A DNA stretch of 52,972 nucleotides, from NCBI GenBank assembly GCA_964625525.1, contig CAZVEE010000015.1:1-52972 (forward strand), in the 5' to 3' direction. The notes below the pieces were generated by a model. That model made no database searches. It had not been told where the DNA came from and was given only the letters and a program-made list of their open reading frames with translations. Positions within the stretch are counted from its first letter, which is position 1. Every line of letters begins with the position of its first letter. The translations under genes and the position numbers were made by a program. The DNA is from CAZVEE01 sp964625525 (GTDB lineage: Bacteria > Pseudomonadota > Alphaproteobacteria > JAJFIK01). Positions 26,583 to 35,115 of the stretch are shown one piece after another.

Positions 26583-26637
26583 GCGGCGCATTATGGGGCG
26601 GCGCATTACGGGCTGGTGGCGCTGACCGGCACGATCT
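26583..26637. repeat. 55-base repeat, right of assembly gap
   Basis: Second copy of the 55-base contig-end sequence at 26428-26482. It contains the last codons and the stop codon of the EEP-family gene, so that gene's C terminus depends on this end being assembled correctly. Confidence 0.85.
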
Positions 26638-27769
26638 GCAAACCGTTATTGCGCATCAACGCCCGCCCCGCATCCCGCAACTGCATCAGCGCCGCCGCTT
26701 GCTCCGGATCGGCGGCCGGATCGGCCTGCGGCGCGCTGAAACGCAGGTCCAAATAGGCCGGGCAATGGTCGGAAATCTTGTCAAAACGCGGCGCCAGCGA
26801 AGGATCGAACGTGACCCAGCCAAAACTCTCCGGCAGCGCAAAAGCGGCCGAGCGCGGCTCCAGCACGATGTAATCGATCGGATCTTCGTAGAACGGCGCC
26901 GGCGGGGCGTCCTTCCAACACTGTGCTTCATGCTCATTGGGGTAGCGCGACAGCGTCTGGCCGCCCGGCAGCGCACCGGACAGGGATTGCCACAGATCAT
27001 CTGAGTCACCCGCGGCGCTAATGGCGCGGTTGAAATCTCCCAGGATGACAAAGGGCACGTCCCCGGCGAGCTTTTCCTCGATCCAGGCTCTAAGCGGTCC
27101 CATCTGGCGCGCCAGCGTGGTGCAATCCGCGTCGGACGGGTCGATATAGCGGTCCGGGCCGCGCTCTTCGTCCCGGAGCGCGCTTCGGAAACAGCCCGAT
27201 TTCAAATGCACCGACAGCAGGATCAGCCGCTGCCCCTCGTGCTCAATCTCGATTTCCACGGCGCGGCGCGTGGGCCGGGCAATGCCGGTGCGCGGATCCG
27301 TGTGCAGCAATTGCAGGCTCGGCACATCCTCGGCGCGCAGGATAGCAATGGACCGACGCACCGCAAAGCCGGTGTAGATGGCCGCGTCTGGCCATTCGCC
27401 GGTGAGATCGTAAGTCTGGAGATCGTCCAGCCGACGCCCGGAAATCACCGTCGTCCAGCCGCTGCGCGAGAACAAGCGGTGGGCCGCGGCGCGGCTGTTG
27501 ATCTCCTGCAGGGCCACGATGTCAGCATTGAGCGCATGGGCATAGTGGCGCAGCCAGGTGTAGTCCTCCTGGGTCCGCACCACATCGCGCCCCGGCACGC
27601 TATCGCCTTCCGCGTGGTGGAAATTGGCGATGTTCCAAGTCGCCACGCGCAGCGCCCCTTCGGCTTTCTCTCGGGCCGCTGACTCAGCGGCCAGCGCCCC
27701 GGACGCGCCCCCCGTCACTGCCAGCACCGCAGCCAGCAGCGCATTCCGTAGCCAAGCCATCCGTGTCAT
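26606..27769 (-). CDS. Secreted endonuclease/exonuclease/phosphatase-family protein
   Basis: Exported protein of 387 residues with the EEP (DNase I-like) fold, hydrolysing phosphodiester or phosphomonoester bonds in nucleic acids, lipids or sugars. A signal peptide covers about residues 1-29 (ending GALAAES). The metal and catalytic motifs appear in order: TWNIANFHH, VALQEI (the metal-binding glutamate), GDFNR and KISDHCP (the catalytic histidine). An extracellular nuclease or phosphatase is plausible. ATG 27769 follows GAGGGGAC at good spacing; the frame extends to 27997 but overlaps the divergent gene and is rejected. The stop codon lies in the contig-end repeat. Confidence 0.91.
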   Translation of the reverse strand: MTRMAWLRNALLAAVLAVTGGASGALAAESAAREKAEGALRVATWNIANFHHAEGDSVPGRDVVRTQEDYTWLRHYAHALNADIVALQEINSRAAAHRLFSRSGWTTVISGRRLDDLQTYDLTGEWPDAAIYTGFAVRRSIAILRAEDVPSLQLLHTDPRTGIARPTRRAVEIEIEHEGQRLILLSVHLKSGCFRSALRDEERGPDRYIDPSDADCTTLARQMGPLRAWIEEKLAGDVPFVILGDFNRAISAAGDSDDLWQSLSGALPGGQTLSRYPNEHEAQCWKDAPPAPFYEDPIDYIVLEPRSAAFALPESFGWVTFDPSLAPRFDKISDHCPAYLDLRFSAPQADPAADPEQAAALMQLRDAGRALMRNNGLQIVPVSATSP

Positions 27770-27890
27770 CGGTGTCCCCTCTTCGCCAGCGAACCCAGGC
27801 AGTATTTGAAGAGTCTGCCCGGTTAAGTCTAGTTTTTCCAGGCGGGCGTATCGCTCGTGTGGCGAAAAGTGCCTGAAGGGGAGACATGCC

Positions 27891-29303
27891 ATGAGCGACA
27901 TCGTGACGGATCTGCAAGCCCTGCTGCCCGATGGCGGCGTCTTAACGGGAGATGATGTGGCCGGCCGCTCCGCCGTGTGGGGCGCCTTCATCCCCAATCA
28001 GGCCCGCGCCATCGTGCGCCCGCGCACCACCGAAGAAGTCTCTAAGGTGCTGGCGCTCTGTCATGAGCGTGGCCAACCCGTGGTGCCCCTGGGCGGGGTC
28101 ACCGGGCTTGTGCAGGGGGGCATCGCTGACAAGGCGGAGATTTCCCTGTCGCTTGAATTGATGTCCATGATCGAGACTATCGACCCAGCAAACCGCACGG
28201 CCATCGTGCAAGCGGGCGCGCCGGTGGAGGCGGTCCAGAACGCGGTGGAAGGTCGGGGCCTGTTCCTGCCGCTCGATCTGGGCTCGCGCGGCTCGGCCAC
28301 GATCGGCGGCACCATTTCCACCAATGCCGGCGGCAATCGGGTGATCCGCTTCGGCATGATGCGCGACATGGTGCTGGGCGTGGAAGCCGTGCTGGCCGAT
28401 GGCACGATCGTGTCGGCCATGAACCGGGTCATCAAGAACAATGCGGGCTATGATTTGAAGCATTTATTTATCGGCGCGGAAGGCACGCTGGGTGTTGTCA
28501 CCCGCGCGGTGCTGCGCCTGCGCGAAAAACCGCTCAGCACCATGACCGCCCTGGTGGCGGCCGACAGCATGGAGCAGGTTCAAGCACTCCTGAAGCGGAC
28601 CGACAGCGAATTAGGCGGTACCCTGAGCGCCTTTGAAGTCATGTGGAACAGCTTCTACCGGCTCGTCACCACGCCCCCCGCCCAGTCCAAACCGATCCTG
28701 GGCCAGAGCTATCCCTACTACATGATCGTTGAAGCCATGGGCGGTGATCCGGAGGCGGATCAGAGCCGCTTTGAAGCGGTGCTGCATGGCTGTCTAGAAG
28801 ACAGCGTCATCAGCGACGCGGTGATCGCCAAGAGCGAGGCCGAACGCGCGCAGATCTGGGCAATGCGCGATGATGTGGGCCAGGTGCTGCAATTCGGCAC
28901 GCTGTTCACGTTCGACATTTCCATGCCGGTAACGGAAATCGAAGGCTATGTCAGCGATATCCAGGAGCGTCTGGGCGCCCGCTGGCCCGATTTCAAACAT
29001 GTCGTGTTTGGTCACCTGGGCGACGGCAACATTCATGTGGTCGCGGGCGTGGGCTCTCAGGACGAGCAGGCGCGCCACGGTGTGGAAAGCATCGTCTACG
29101 GAGCTCTGGAAGGCCGCTCAGGCAGTGTCTCCGCCGAACACGGCATCGGCCTGGAGAAGAAAGAGTATCTGGGCCTGACACGCAGCCCGGAGGAAATCGC
29201 CGTCATGCGCCGCATCAAGGCCGCGCTTGATCCCAAAGGTATTCTCAATCCGGGCAAGATCTTCGATCCGGCCGAGGGCGGAGCGATGCGCGAACGCCTG
29301 TAA
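27891..29303 (+). CDS. FAD-linked 2-hydroxyacid dehydrogenase (GlcD/D2HGDH type)
   Basis: Flavoprotein of 470 residues that oxidises a D-2-hydroxyacid (D-lactate, glycolate or D-2-hydroxyglutarate) and passes electrons to an acceptor. The N-terminal FAD_binding_4 domain has VVPLGGVTGLVQGG and GSRGSATIGGTISTNAGG, followed by NNAGYDLKHLFIGAEGTLG. The C-terminal FAD-oxidase domain has the metal-site histidines in GHLGDGNIHV and SAEHGIG, and ends LDPKGILNPGKIF. Length and the N-x-G-G-N flavin segment fit the D-2-hydroxyglutarate dehydrogenase subgroup best, but the substrate cannot be fixed by eye. ATG 27891 follows AAGGGGAGAC. It is divergent from the EEP gene and convergent with the HD gene. 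Confidence 0.93.
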   Translation: MSDIVTDLQALLPDGGVLTGDDVAGRSAVWGAFIPNQARAIVRPRTTEEVSKVLALCHERGQPVVPLGGVTGLVQGGIADKAEISLSLELMSMIETIDPANRTAIVQAGAPVEAVQNAVEGRGLFLPLDLGSRGSATIGGTISTNAGGNRVIRFGMMRDMVLGVEAVLADGTIVSAMNRVIKNNAGYDLKHLFIGAEGTLGVVTRAVLRLREKPLSTMTALVAADSMEQVQALLKRTDSELGGTLSAFEVMWNSFYRLVTTPPAQSKPILGQSYPYYMIVEAMGGDPEADQSRFEAVLHGCLEDSVISDAVIAKSEAERAQIWAMRDDVGQVLQFGTLFTFDISMPVTEIEGYVSDIQERLGARWPDFKHVVFGHLGDGNIHVVAGVGSQDEQARHGVESIVYGALEGRSGSVSAEHGIGLEKKEYLGLTRSPEEIAVMRRIKAALDPKGILNPGKIFDPAEGGAMRERL

Positions 29304-29339
29304 GGTGCCCCTGCGCAGGGCTCTGCCTGAGCAAGGCCC

Positions 29340-29897
29340 TTACTTGCCGTAGCGCTGGGTCTTCACGGCCTTGCGCGCGTCAAGCGTGGCATTTTTCAAC
29401 TCGGTCTCCAGGTGCCGGTTGACACCATAGAGATCCTTGCCCACGTCCTCCGCCCACGTCACGAACTCCTCGCGCGCCTCAAGGTCCAGATCCGCCGGTG
29501 GGGTCTGGGTGAGCGCCCGCAGATTACTGATCAAATCCGCCAGCTTCACCACTTTGGCCCGGTTGGACAGCCCCGCCATGGCCTCGGCCGTGGGCCGGGG
29601 CGCCTCAACGGGGCGCAACCCGTCACCGACTTTCAGTTCCTGGACGAGCGCGGCCACATTTTCCCCGAAGGTCAACGCCAACTCGTCATAGGCCATGGCG
29701 CCGTCTTCCAAGGTGTCGTGCAGGATCGCCGCGACGACGATCTGCGGGTCGCGCCCGCCGGTGGCCTCGGCCACGATCTGCGCCACTTCCACCAAATGCC
29801 CCAGCTGCGGCTCCGGGATCTGGCCCCGGCGCCATTTCTTCATGGTGCGGTCATTGGCGTAGGCGATGGCCTGGGTGAACTGGATGATATTGCTCAT
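29340..29897 (-). CDS. HD-domain protein, small alarmone hydrolase-like
   Basis: Single-domain HD phosphohydrolase of 185 residues, resembling the (p)ppGpp hydrolase domain of RelA/SpoT and the stand-alone Mesh1-type enzymes. Metal and catalytic motifs are visible: histidine in GHLVEVAQIV, the HD pair in AAILHDTLEDG, and KLADLISNLR, which matches the SpoT/Mesh1 LADKLxNLR element. No synthetase, TGS or ACT domain is attached. The start at ATG 29897 follows GAGGTTGGA; the longer frame to 30113 lies in intergenic sequence. It is convergent with the FAD dehydrogenase. Alarmone hydrolysis is inference; a nucleotide phosphohydrolase of other specificity is possible. Confidence 0.85.
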   Translation of the reverse strand: MSNIIQFTQAIAYANDRTMKKWRRGQIPEPQLGHLVEVAQIVAEATGGRDPQIVVAAILHDTLEDGAMAYDELALTFGENVAALVQELKVGDGLRPVEAPRPTAEAMAGLSNRAKVVKLADLISNLRALTQTPPADLDLEAREEFVTWAEDVGKDLYGVNRHLETELKNATLDARKAVKTQRYGK

Positions 29898-30429
29898 GAT
29901 TTCCAACCTCGGGCGGCGGCGGACGGCGCGCAGACGCTCATGGATGACAGTGCAAGATAATGGCCAACACAATCGCGACGCAAACCTTCCCGCCGCGCGA
30001 TCACGCCCACCCGATGCGCTCTCTGCCTCCAATGCCCTCTGGGCCCGCCGAAAGGAGTAGGCTGGAGAGGGCGCGGGGTCCGGCGCCCTGCCCTCACCCG
30101 CCTGAAGAATCACGACAATCGGAAGACCACCACCAAAGAGCTTTCATGGACGATGCGCAAGATATCTTGACACTATACCGGCTGAACCGTGCCAGGATGA
30201 GACATATACGCGGTGCGAGGGCACTCTGAACGGACTTTCAACAGGAAATCGTAGGGACCACTCTTGATTGCTTACTGAAAATGTCGCTATGAACTGGCGG
30301 TGAGCAGAGCCTGACTCGTGAAATCAGGCGTGCTGTGCATGGATGTGGCGCGATGTGTCGGTAGCCATCGACACGTCGGGGCGCCATGGAACTGAATTCT
30401 GTATCTCGACCTCAACATGGGGGACTGAC
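29898..30429. other. 532-bp divergent intergenic region
   Basis: No credible gene. It carries the promoters of the HD gene (leftward) and the TRL-like lipoprotein gene (rightward). The right part forms a long, possibly structured leader: GCCTGA/TCAGGC at about 30309-30330 and GTGTCG/CGACAC near 30355-30374 can pair. I see no known riboswitch signature. Confidence 0.5.
30264..30292 (+). promoter_or_regulatory. Possible promoter of TRL-like lipoprotein gene
   Basis: TTGATT (30264-30269), a 17-base spacer and CTATGA, inside CGCTATGAA, resemble the alphaproteobacterial housekeeping pattern. It lies about 140 bases before the ATG, leaving a long leader. Visual match only. Confidence 0.33.
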
Positions 30430-30744
30430 ATGAAACTCCGTCTTCTGGCTGCTGCGGCCGCCCTCACCTTCGGCCTGGCCGGTTGTGCGCAAGTGCCGTC
30501 CGACATGGGCTTTGCTCTGATCGTGGATTCTCAAGAGCCGGTGTCCGCGACTGAAGCGTCCGTCGCCTCCAAGCGCGGCGAAGCCTGCGGCGAGAACATC
30601 CTCGGCATCATCGCTCAGGGTGACCACTCCATCGACGCCGCCAAGCGCAATGGTGGCATCACTCAGGTCACCAGCGTTGACACCGACGTGTTCTCCATCC
30701 TGACCTTCTACGGCAAGCGCTGCACCATCGTGCGCGGTAACTAA
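30430..30744 (+). CDS. TRL-like family lipoprotein
   Basis: Small lipoprotein of 104 residues. The signal peptide ends with lipobox LAGC at about residues 16-19. The mature part matches the TRL-like family pattern: RGEACGENILGIIAQGDHSI, then a DAAKRNGGI helix, VTSVDTDVF and a final CTIVRGN. The two cysteines of the mature chain (in EACGEN and KRCTIV) may form a disulfide. Function is unknown across the family. ATG 30430 is preceded by TGGGGGA. It has its own terminator and a long upstream leader, and so looks monocistronic. Confidence 0.86.
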   Translation: MKLRLLAAAAALTFGLAGCAQVPSDMGFALIVDSQEPVSATEASVASKRGEACGENILGIIAQGDHSIDAAKRNGGITQVTSVDTDVFSILTFYGKRCTIVRGN

Positions 30745-30790
30745 GACCGTATACGGACCACGCTCTTGTGGCGCTGGTCTCACCAAAGAC

Positions 30791-30826
30791 AAAAGGGCCG
30801 TTCCCGTCTGGGATCGGCCCTTTTTT
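30791..30826. terminator. Terminator after TRL-like lipoprotein
   Basis: AAAAGGGCCG and CGGCCCTTTTTT flank an inner TTCCC/GGGA pairing, giving a long stem with a U-run on the plus strand. The A-run on its left side gives a shorter U-run on the other strand, so it can also serve the convergent amidohydrolase operon. Confidence 0.92.
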
Positions 30827-30860
30827 ATCGATCTCAGCCGACAGCCAGGCGTAACGGCGC

Positions 30861-32162
30861 TCAGCGGTATTGGAACGGCAGCGCGCCCCCGTCCAATGTG
30901 CGATAGCGATCGCGCAGGCGCGTCTGGCGAGACTCAAGATCCATCGCCTGGCCCTGAATGAACACCGCCTCCGGCGCGCTTGTGACCTCCAGCGGATCGC
31001 CGTCCCAGATCACCACATCGGCGTCCTTACCCACGTCCAGGCTGCCATAGCTGTCAGCGATGCCCCAGATCGCAGCCGGGTTCACGGTCATGGCCGCCAG
31101 GGCCGCTTCGTGGGGCAGGCCGTTCGCCACGGCGTTCCCTGCGGCTTGCGGCAACAGCCGCTCATTATGCGTATCGAAATAGGTGAAGGCGATCGTGACC
31201 CCGGCCGCATGCAGCCGCGCCGCATTGTCGAGCCGCGCCCCCAGGCTCTCGAAACGCGCCGGCAGATTGTCGAGCGGATCCATAATCACCGGCACCCCCG
31301 CCGCCGCGATCTCCTCGGCGACCCGCCAGCCTTCGGCCACGCCCAGCAGAACCAGATTGAGGGTCCACTGCTCCTTCATCGCCAGCACCGCCCGGATGTC
31401 GGACGCCCGGTGCACTGCGACCACCAGCGGCACGGCCCCGCTCGCCACGGGGCCGAGCGCTTCCAGGTCCCGCTCTGACAGAACCGGGTGATGGCCGCCG
31501 CGGGGCACGCGGAACCGCACGCCGCCGGCCTGCCGGTCGCGCACTTGGCGCAAAGACTCGTCCACCATGGCGAAAAAGGCCGGCCGCGAGCCGCCGGCGG
31601 CGGCCGCTCCCGCTTCTCCGCCGGTCATGAACTGAGCGACCCGCTCCTTAATGACGATGTCAGGCCCGTCCCCCAGATGGATGAGCGCGCCAAAACCATC
31701 GAATACGGGCCCGGCCTCCTGTGCCGTGATCGCCCGCGTCACCCCTTCAATGCGGGTGATGGGAAGGAGCGTGGAGTCGGGATTGAGGGACGACACCACA
31801 TCAAGCGAGGCAGAGAAATGCGAAGCATCTGCCCGATTGTCTCGTGTGCGCTGGACCGCCGAAATCTCCACCAGGCCCAGCGAGGAATAGCTGGTCATGA
31901 ACCCCGGCGTCACGATCTTGCCGTCTGCTTCAATGATCGTCGCGCCCTCCGGCGCGGTCACCTCTTCACCCACAGCGGCAATGACACCATCCGTGATAAG
32001 AACATCCCCGTCGTCCAGAATGCCCGCCTCGCCCATAGTGTGGACGGTTGCCCCGGTGATCAGAGTGCTCTGCGCATCAGCCGCCGTGACTGTCGCAAGG
32101 CTCATGGGCGCTGCCAGAAACATGGCAAAAGCGGTGCGCTTGAAAAAGTCTGCCATGCTCAT
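30861..32162 (-). CDS. Secreted amidohydrolase-like protein lacking HxH motif
   Basis: Exported protein of 433 residues with the amidohydrolase (imidazolonepropionase-like) fold. A signal peptide ends at ADAQS. The composite-domain strands (TLITGATVHTMG, VTPGF) and the closing NPAAIWGIADSYGSLDVGKD are typical. At the point where the family has HxH metal ligands (as in DIHSHLG), this chain reads TSYSSLGLVEI, so both histidines are absent. Later histidines are also sparse. It may be a non-catalytic partner or use a reduced metal site. The ATG at 32162 overlaps the stop of the upstream amidohydrolase gene (ATGA) and is preceded by GGAGGGGCGGGG, so the two are made together and may form a heteromer. 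Confidence 0.88.
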   Translation of the reverse strand: MSMADFFKRTAFAMFLAAPMSLATVTAADAQSTLITGATVHTMGEAGILDDGDVLITDGVIAAVGEEVTAPEGATIIEADGKIVTPGFMTSYSSLGLVEISAVQRTRDNRADASHFSASLDVVSSLNPDSTLLPITRIEGVTRAITAQEAGPVFDGFGALIHLGDGPDIVIKERVAQFMTGGEAGAAAAGGSRPAFFAMVDESLRQVRDRQAGGVRFRVPRGGHHPVLSERDLEALGPVASGAVPLVVAVHRASDIRAVLAMKEQWTLNLVLLGVAEGWRVAEEIAAAGVPVIMDPLDNLPARFESLGARLDNAARLHAAGVTIAFTYFDTHNERLLPQAAGNAVANGLPHEAALAAMTVNPAAIWGIADSYGSLDVGKDADVVIWDGDPLEVTSAPEAVFIQGQAMDLESRQTRLRDRYRTLDGGALPFQYR

Positions 32163-33739
32163 TGCCCCGCCCCTCCGGTATTAGCGTTATCCTGCTGGCC
32201 GATTTCAAAATCCGTCCGGGGGCTGAGCGCATCGTTACCGCGCTCATAGAGCAATGCACCATCCACGAAGACATGCTCCGCCTGCGCATAGACCGAGAAT
32301 GGGTCCCGGTTCCAGATCACGACATCACCGGCCTTACCTGCCTCAAGCGAGCCGGTCTCCTGGAAAATGCCCAGCGCCCGAGCCGGATTGGCGGTGATCC
32401 ATGCGATTGCCGTTTCGCGGGGCACGTCGATGCCCGCGCGCGCGCCATCGGCCATGGCCTTGGCGGCTTCTTGGTTCAGCCGTTGAATGTCTTGGTCGCT
32501 GTCGGAATGGATGATGGTGCAGGCGCCTGCCTGCTCCACGAGAGCCACATTTTCGCGCACCGAGTCATAGGCTTCGAGCTTAAAGCCCCACCAGTCCGCC
32601 CACATGGCCGCGCAGGTCTCTGTTGCCTCCAGATAGTCAGCGACTTTGTAAGCTTCGATGGCATGGTGGAAGGTGGTGATGCGATAGTTGAACTCCCGCG
32701 CCACATCCAACATAATCACCATTTCATCCGCCCGGTAACAATGCATCTGCACCAGGATTTCACCGTCAAGCACACCCCGCAGCGTGTCCATGGTCAGGTT
32801 GCGCCGGGGCGGTTTGGCGTCTTCACCGGCGGCCAGTTGCTCTTCATAGGCATCCCACTGCGCGTCATAGGCGGCCGCGTCGGCCCAGGCCTGACGGTAG
32901 CCGGCCACATTGCCCATGCGCGTGTAGGGCGCCCGGCCGCGGGTGCCATAGACCCGCTTCGGATTCTCCCCACACGCCATTTTCAAGGTATAGGGCGCGT
33001 CCGGGAACTTCATCCCTTGGACCGTCCGAGAGGGAACGTTCTTCATCGTCACGCCGCGTCCGCCGAACAGATTGGCTGATCCGGGCAGAATATGCAGCGC
33101 GGTAATGCCCCCGGCTAGAGCCCTGGTGAACCCCGGGTCCTGCGGCCAGACCGAATGCTCGGCCCAAACATGAGCCGTGTTCGGACCGACGATCTCATTG
33201 CCGTCCGAATGGGCCTGGGCGCCGGGAGAGGGATAGACGCCAAGATGGGAGTGAATGTCGATAATGCCGGGCGTCACCCATTTGCCGGTGGCGTCGATCG
33301 TGGCAATCCCCTCCGGCACGGCGATGTCCGCGCCCACGGCCGCGATACGGCCCTGCTGAATGACCACGGTGGCGTTTTCCAAGCGTGCCCCGGTGCCGGT
33401 CAGCACCGTGGCACCCGTGATCGCCACCGGTTCAGAGGGATAGGGCGCGTAGCTGCTGGGAAAGGGATTGGGATCAATGGCCCGCGCCGCGCCGGTTCCT
33501 TCGCCAAGGACCGTTTCCCGCTCCAACACCAGCGGAAAAACGTTCGGGGCGAATTCATCGCCATGATCGTGCCCGTCATCAAGGGAATGGGCCTTCCCCT
33601 CGCCATGGGCATGATGCTGGGCCGCCCGGTCCAGCGCCTCGATGTCCGCATCGCTCATGGCCAGGGCTGGAGCCGTCCAAACCCCGGCCGCCAGCGCCGC
33701 GCTCACGAACGCCAGACGTAGGCGTTTCGGATATGTCAT
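32159..33739 (-). CDS. Secreted metal-dependent amidohydrolase
   Basis: Exported hydrolase of 526 residues, probably cleaving an amide or cyclic amide bond in the periplasm. A signal peptide ends near PALAMSD. A histidine-rich stretch (HHAHGEGKAH and DDGHDHGDE, about residues 42-61) may bind metal. The amidohydrolase core has VTPGIIDIHSHLGVY with the HxH ligands, further candidate ligand histidines in QMHCYRADE and TTFHHAIEAY, and the catalytic aspartate region IIHSDSDQD. The end of the core is NPARALGIFQETGSLEAGK. ATG 33739 follows GGGGAC. It is translationally coupled to the HxH-less paralogue downstream. The substrate is unknown; related proteins include cyclic-amide and dipeptide hydrolases. 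Confidence 0.93.
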   Translation of the reverse strand: MTYPKRLRLAFVSAALAAGVWTAPALAMSDADIEALDRAAQHHAHGEGKAHSLDDGHDHGDEFAPNVFPLVLERETVLGEGTGAARAIDPNPFPSSYAPYPSEPVAITGATVLTGTGARLENATVVIQQGRIAAVGADIAVPEGIATIDATGKWVTPGIIDIHSHLGVYPSPGAQAHSDGNEIVGPNTAHVWAEHSVWPQDPGFTRALAGGITALHILPGSANLFGGRGVTMKNVPSRTVQGMKFPDAPYTLKMACGENPKRVYGTRGRAPYTRMGNVAGYRQAWADAAAYDAQWDAYEEQLAAGEDAKPPRRNLTMDTLRGVLDGEILVQMHCYRADEMVIMLDVAREFNYRITTFHHAIEAYKVADYLEATETCAAMWADWWGFKLEAYDSVRENVALVEQAGACTIIHSDSDQDIQRLNQEAAKAMADGARAGIDVPRETAIAWITANPARALGIFQETGSLEAGKAGDVVIWNRDPFSVYAQAEHVFVDGALLYERGNDALSPRTDFEIGQQDNANTGGAGQ

Positions 33740-34001
33740 GTGATGTCCCCAGTCCGTGTTCCAGGTCCCTCAAAAAAACCGCAAGCTAGTGTGACTGCCG
33801 GGCCGCGGCTTGCGCAAGGGTGTAGATCCCGCGCCCTCAAACTGAGACCGTCTCTGGATCATCCGCCCGCTCTGCTCAAGATCGGCATTGCACGGACCCG
33901 TGTTGGATAATGAGCCACCAGCTTGACCTGAACACAGGGGTGGTTCCAGCGAAAACCGCCCCGCCCCCTCCGTCGGCTCATCACCGCGCGTCCTGAAGGG
34001 G

Positions 34002-35051
34002 TCATTGCGGTGCCGCTGAAACAGTTACCGTCTCGCGCACGCAGGGGCGTTCGCGAGGCACGGTGTCACCGACAATCGTCTGAGGATTGTAACGGTGAAC
34101 CTGAAACGTCTCGATGACGGCCGAATTGAAGATCTCATTCGAGCTCTCAATAATCCGGACGCCATACACAAGGCCTATTTCATCAATGACATATTCGATT
34201 GTGACGGCACCACTCAGCCCTTGCCGGTACACTGCGGGCGGAAAGCGCGGCGATCCGGCGAAAACCGGCTCTGGGTCGGCTTCGGCCCAGTCTCCCGCCC
34301 CGGCTGCTGGACATTCGCCACGATCCGTTGGGGTGTCCACCGGCTCACGCGCTTCCTGAATGCAGGTCGTCAGGACACGCCTCCCGGTGACACGCCCGCG
34401 TGAGACCCACTGCTCCGCATAAAGACGGGCTTGGCACTGACACATCAGACTCCACGAAACAGCCGAATGGGTCTGCATCAACTGGCGCGCGCATTCGGAG
34501 CGGAACCAGCCTTGCGCCGTTTCGCGATTGCGACACGCTGCGACAGCATCGTCTCTCTCGACCGTGCCTGACCGGGTCGGGGGCGGCACAAACGAGTCTG
34601 CCGCGCGAGCCTGAATGGCCGCTTCACCGGCCGGGGTTATGGAAAAGTCTTCTGCGCAATAGCGGGCTTGGTTACGCCGAAACTCCAGGGTGGCCTGTCG
34701 CCGCTCCCGGCGGGAAAGGGTTTCTGGGCGCGGCATGGACCGCCTCTCAGATCCCGATTGATTGGCGCAGACCGTCTCCAGAAGAGACGCGTAATCGGCG
34801 ACGATACCGTCCAGGCTGGTTTGCGCCCGCCAGGTCTCCACTTCTGCTGCACGCACTCGTGCCGCGGTCTCGGCAAAGCAATCGCAATCATAGAGACGGC
34901 TGGATTGGGGCCCTTGCGCGCAGGCCTCTCGAAGCGCGCCCACATCGGTAAATTCAACCGGCAGGTCCGCCCGTACCGACGTGACAAGCCCCATTGTCAG
35001 ACACGCGACCAAGGCCGCCAGTCGCAGACCTGTGAGATGTCCAAACATCAT
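34002..35051 (-). CDS. Periplasmic protein with TonB C-terminal domain
   Basis: Protein of 349 residues with a signal sequence or N-terminal anchor (about 10-28, LAALVACLTMGLVTSVRAD). A long middle region contains several cysteine-rich segments (DCDCFAET, MCQCQARL), with no recognised domain. The last ~75 residues match the TonB_C / energy-transducer fold: PRFPPAVYRQGLSGAVTIEY, then IDEIGLVYGVRIIES and AVIETFQVHRYNP. A Pro-rich spanning region, expected in true TonB, is missing, so it more likely uses the domain for protein contact than for energy transfer. ATG 35051 is preceded by GGGGGGAC. It lies just downstream of tRNA-His on the same strand. Confidence 0.82.
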   Translation of the reverse strand: MMFGHLTGLRLAALVACLTMGLVTSVRADLPVEFTDVGALREACAQGPQSSRLYDCDCFAETAARVRAAEVETWRAQTSLDGIVADYASLLETVCANQSGSERRSMPRPETLSRRERRQATLEFRRNQARYCAEDFSITPAGEAAIQARAADSFVPPPTRSGTVERDDAVAACRNRETAQGWFRSECARQLMQTHSAVSWSLMCQCQARLYAEQWVSRGRVTGRRVLTTCIQEAREPVDTPTDRGECPAAGAGDWAEADPEPVFAGSPRFPPAVYRQGLSGAVTIEYVIDEIGLVYGVRIIESSNEIFNSAVIETFQVHRYNPQTIVGDTVPRERPCVRETVTVSAAPQ

Positions 35052-35115
35052 CGTCCCCCCGGGTTCAAACGCCAAAGTTTGACCGCGTTTTCACCAGCCG
35101 ACAACAAATGGGGGG

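Noticed and set aside
26428..26637. Biological direct repeat or attachment sites around the first N-run
   Set aside because: The copies end exactly at the gap and are identical over 55 bases, which fits a contig-overlap artefact.
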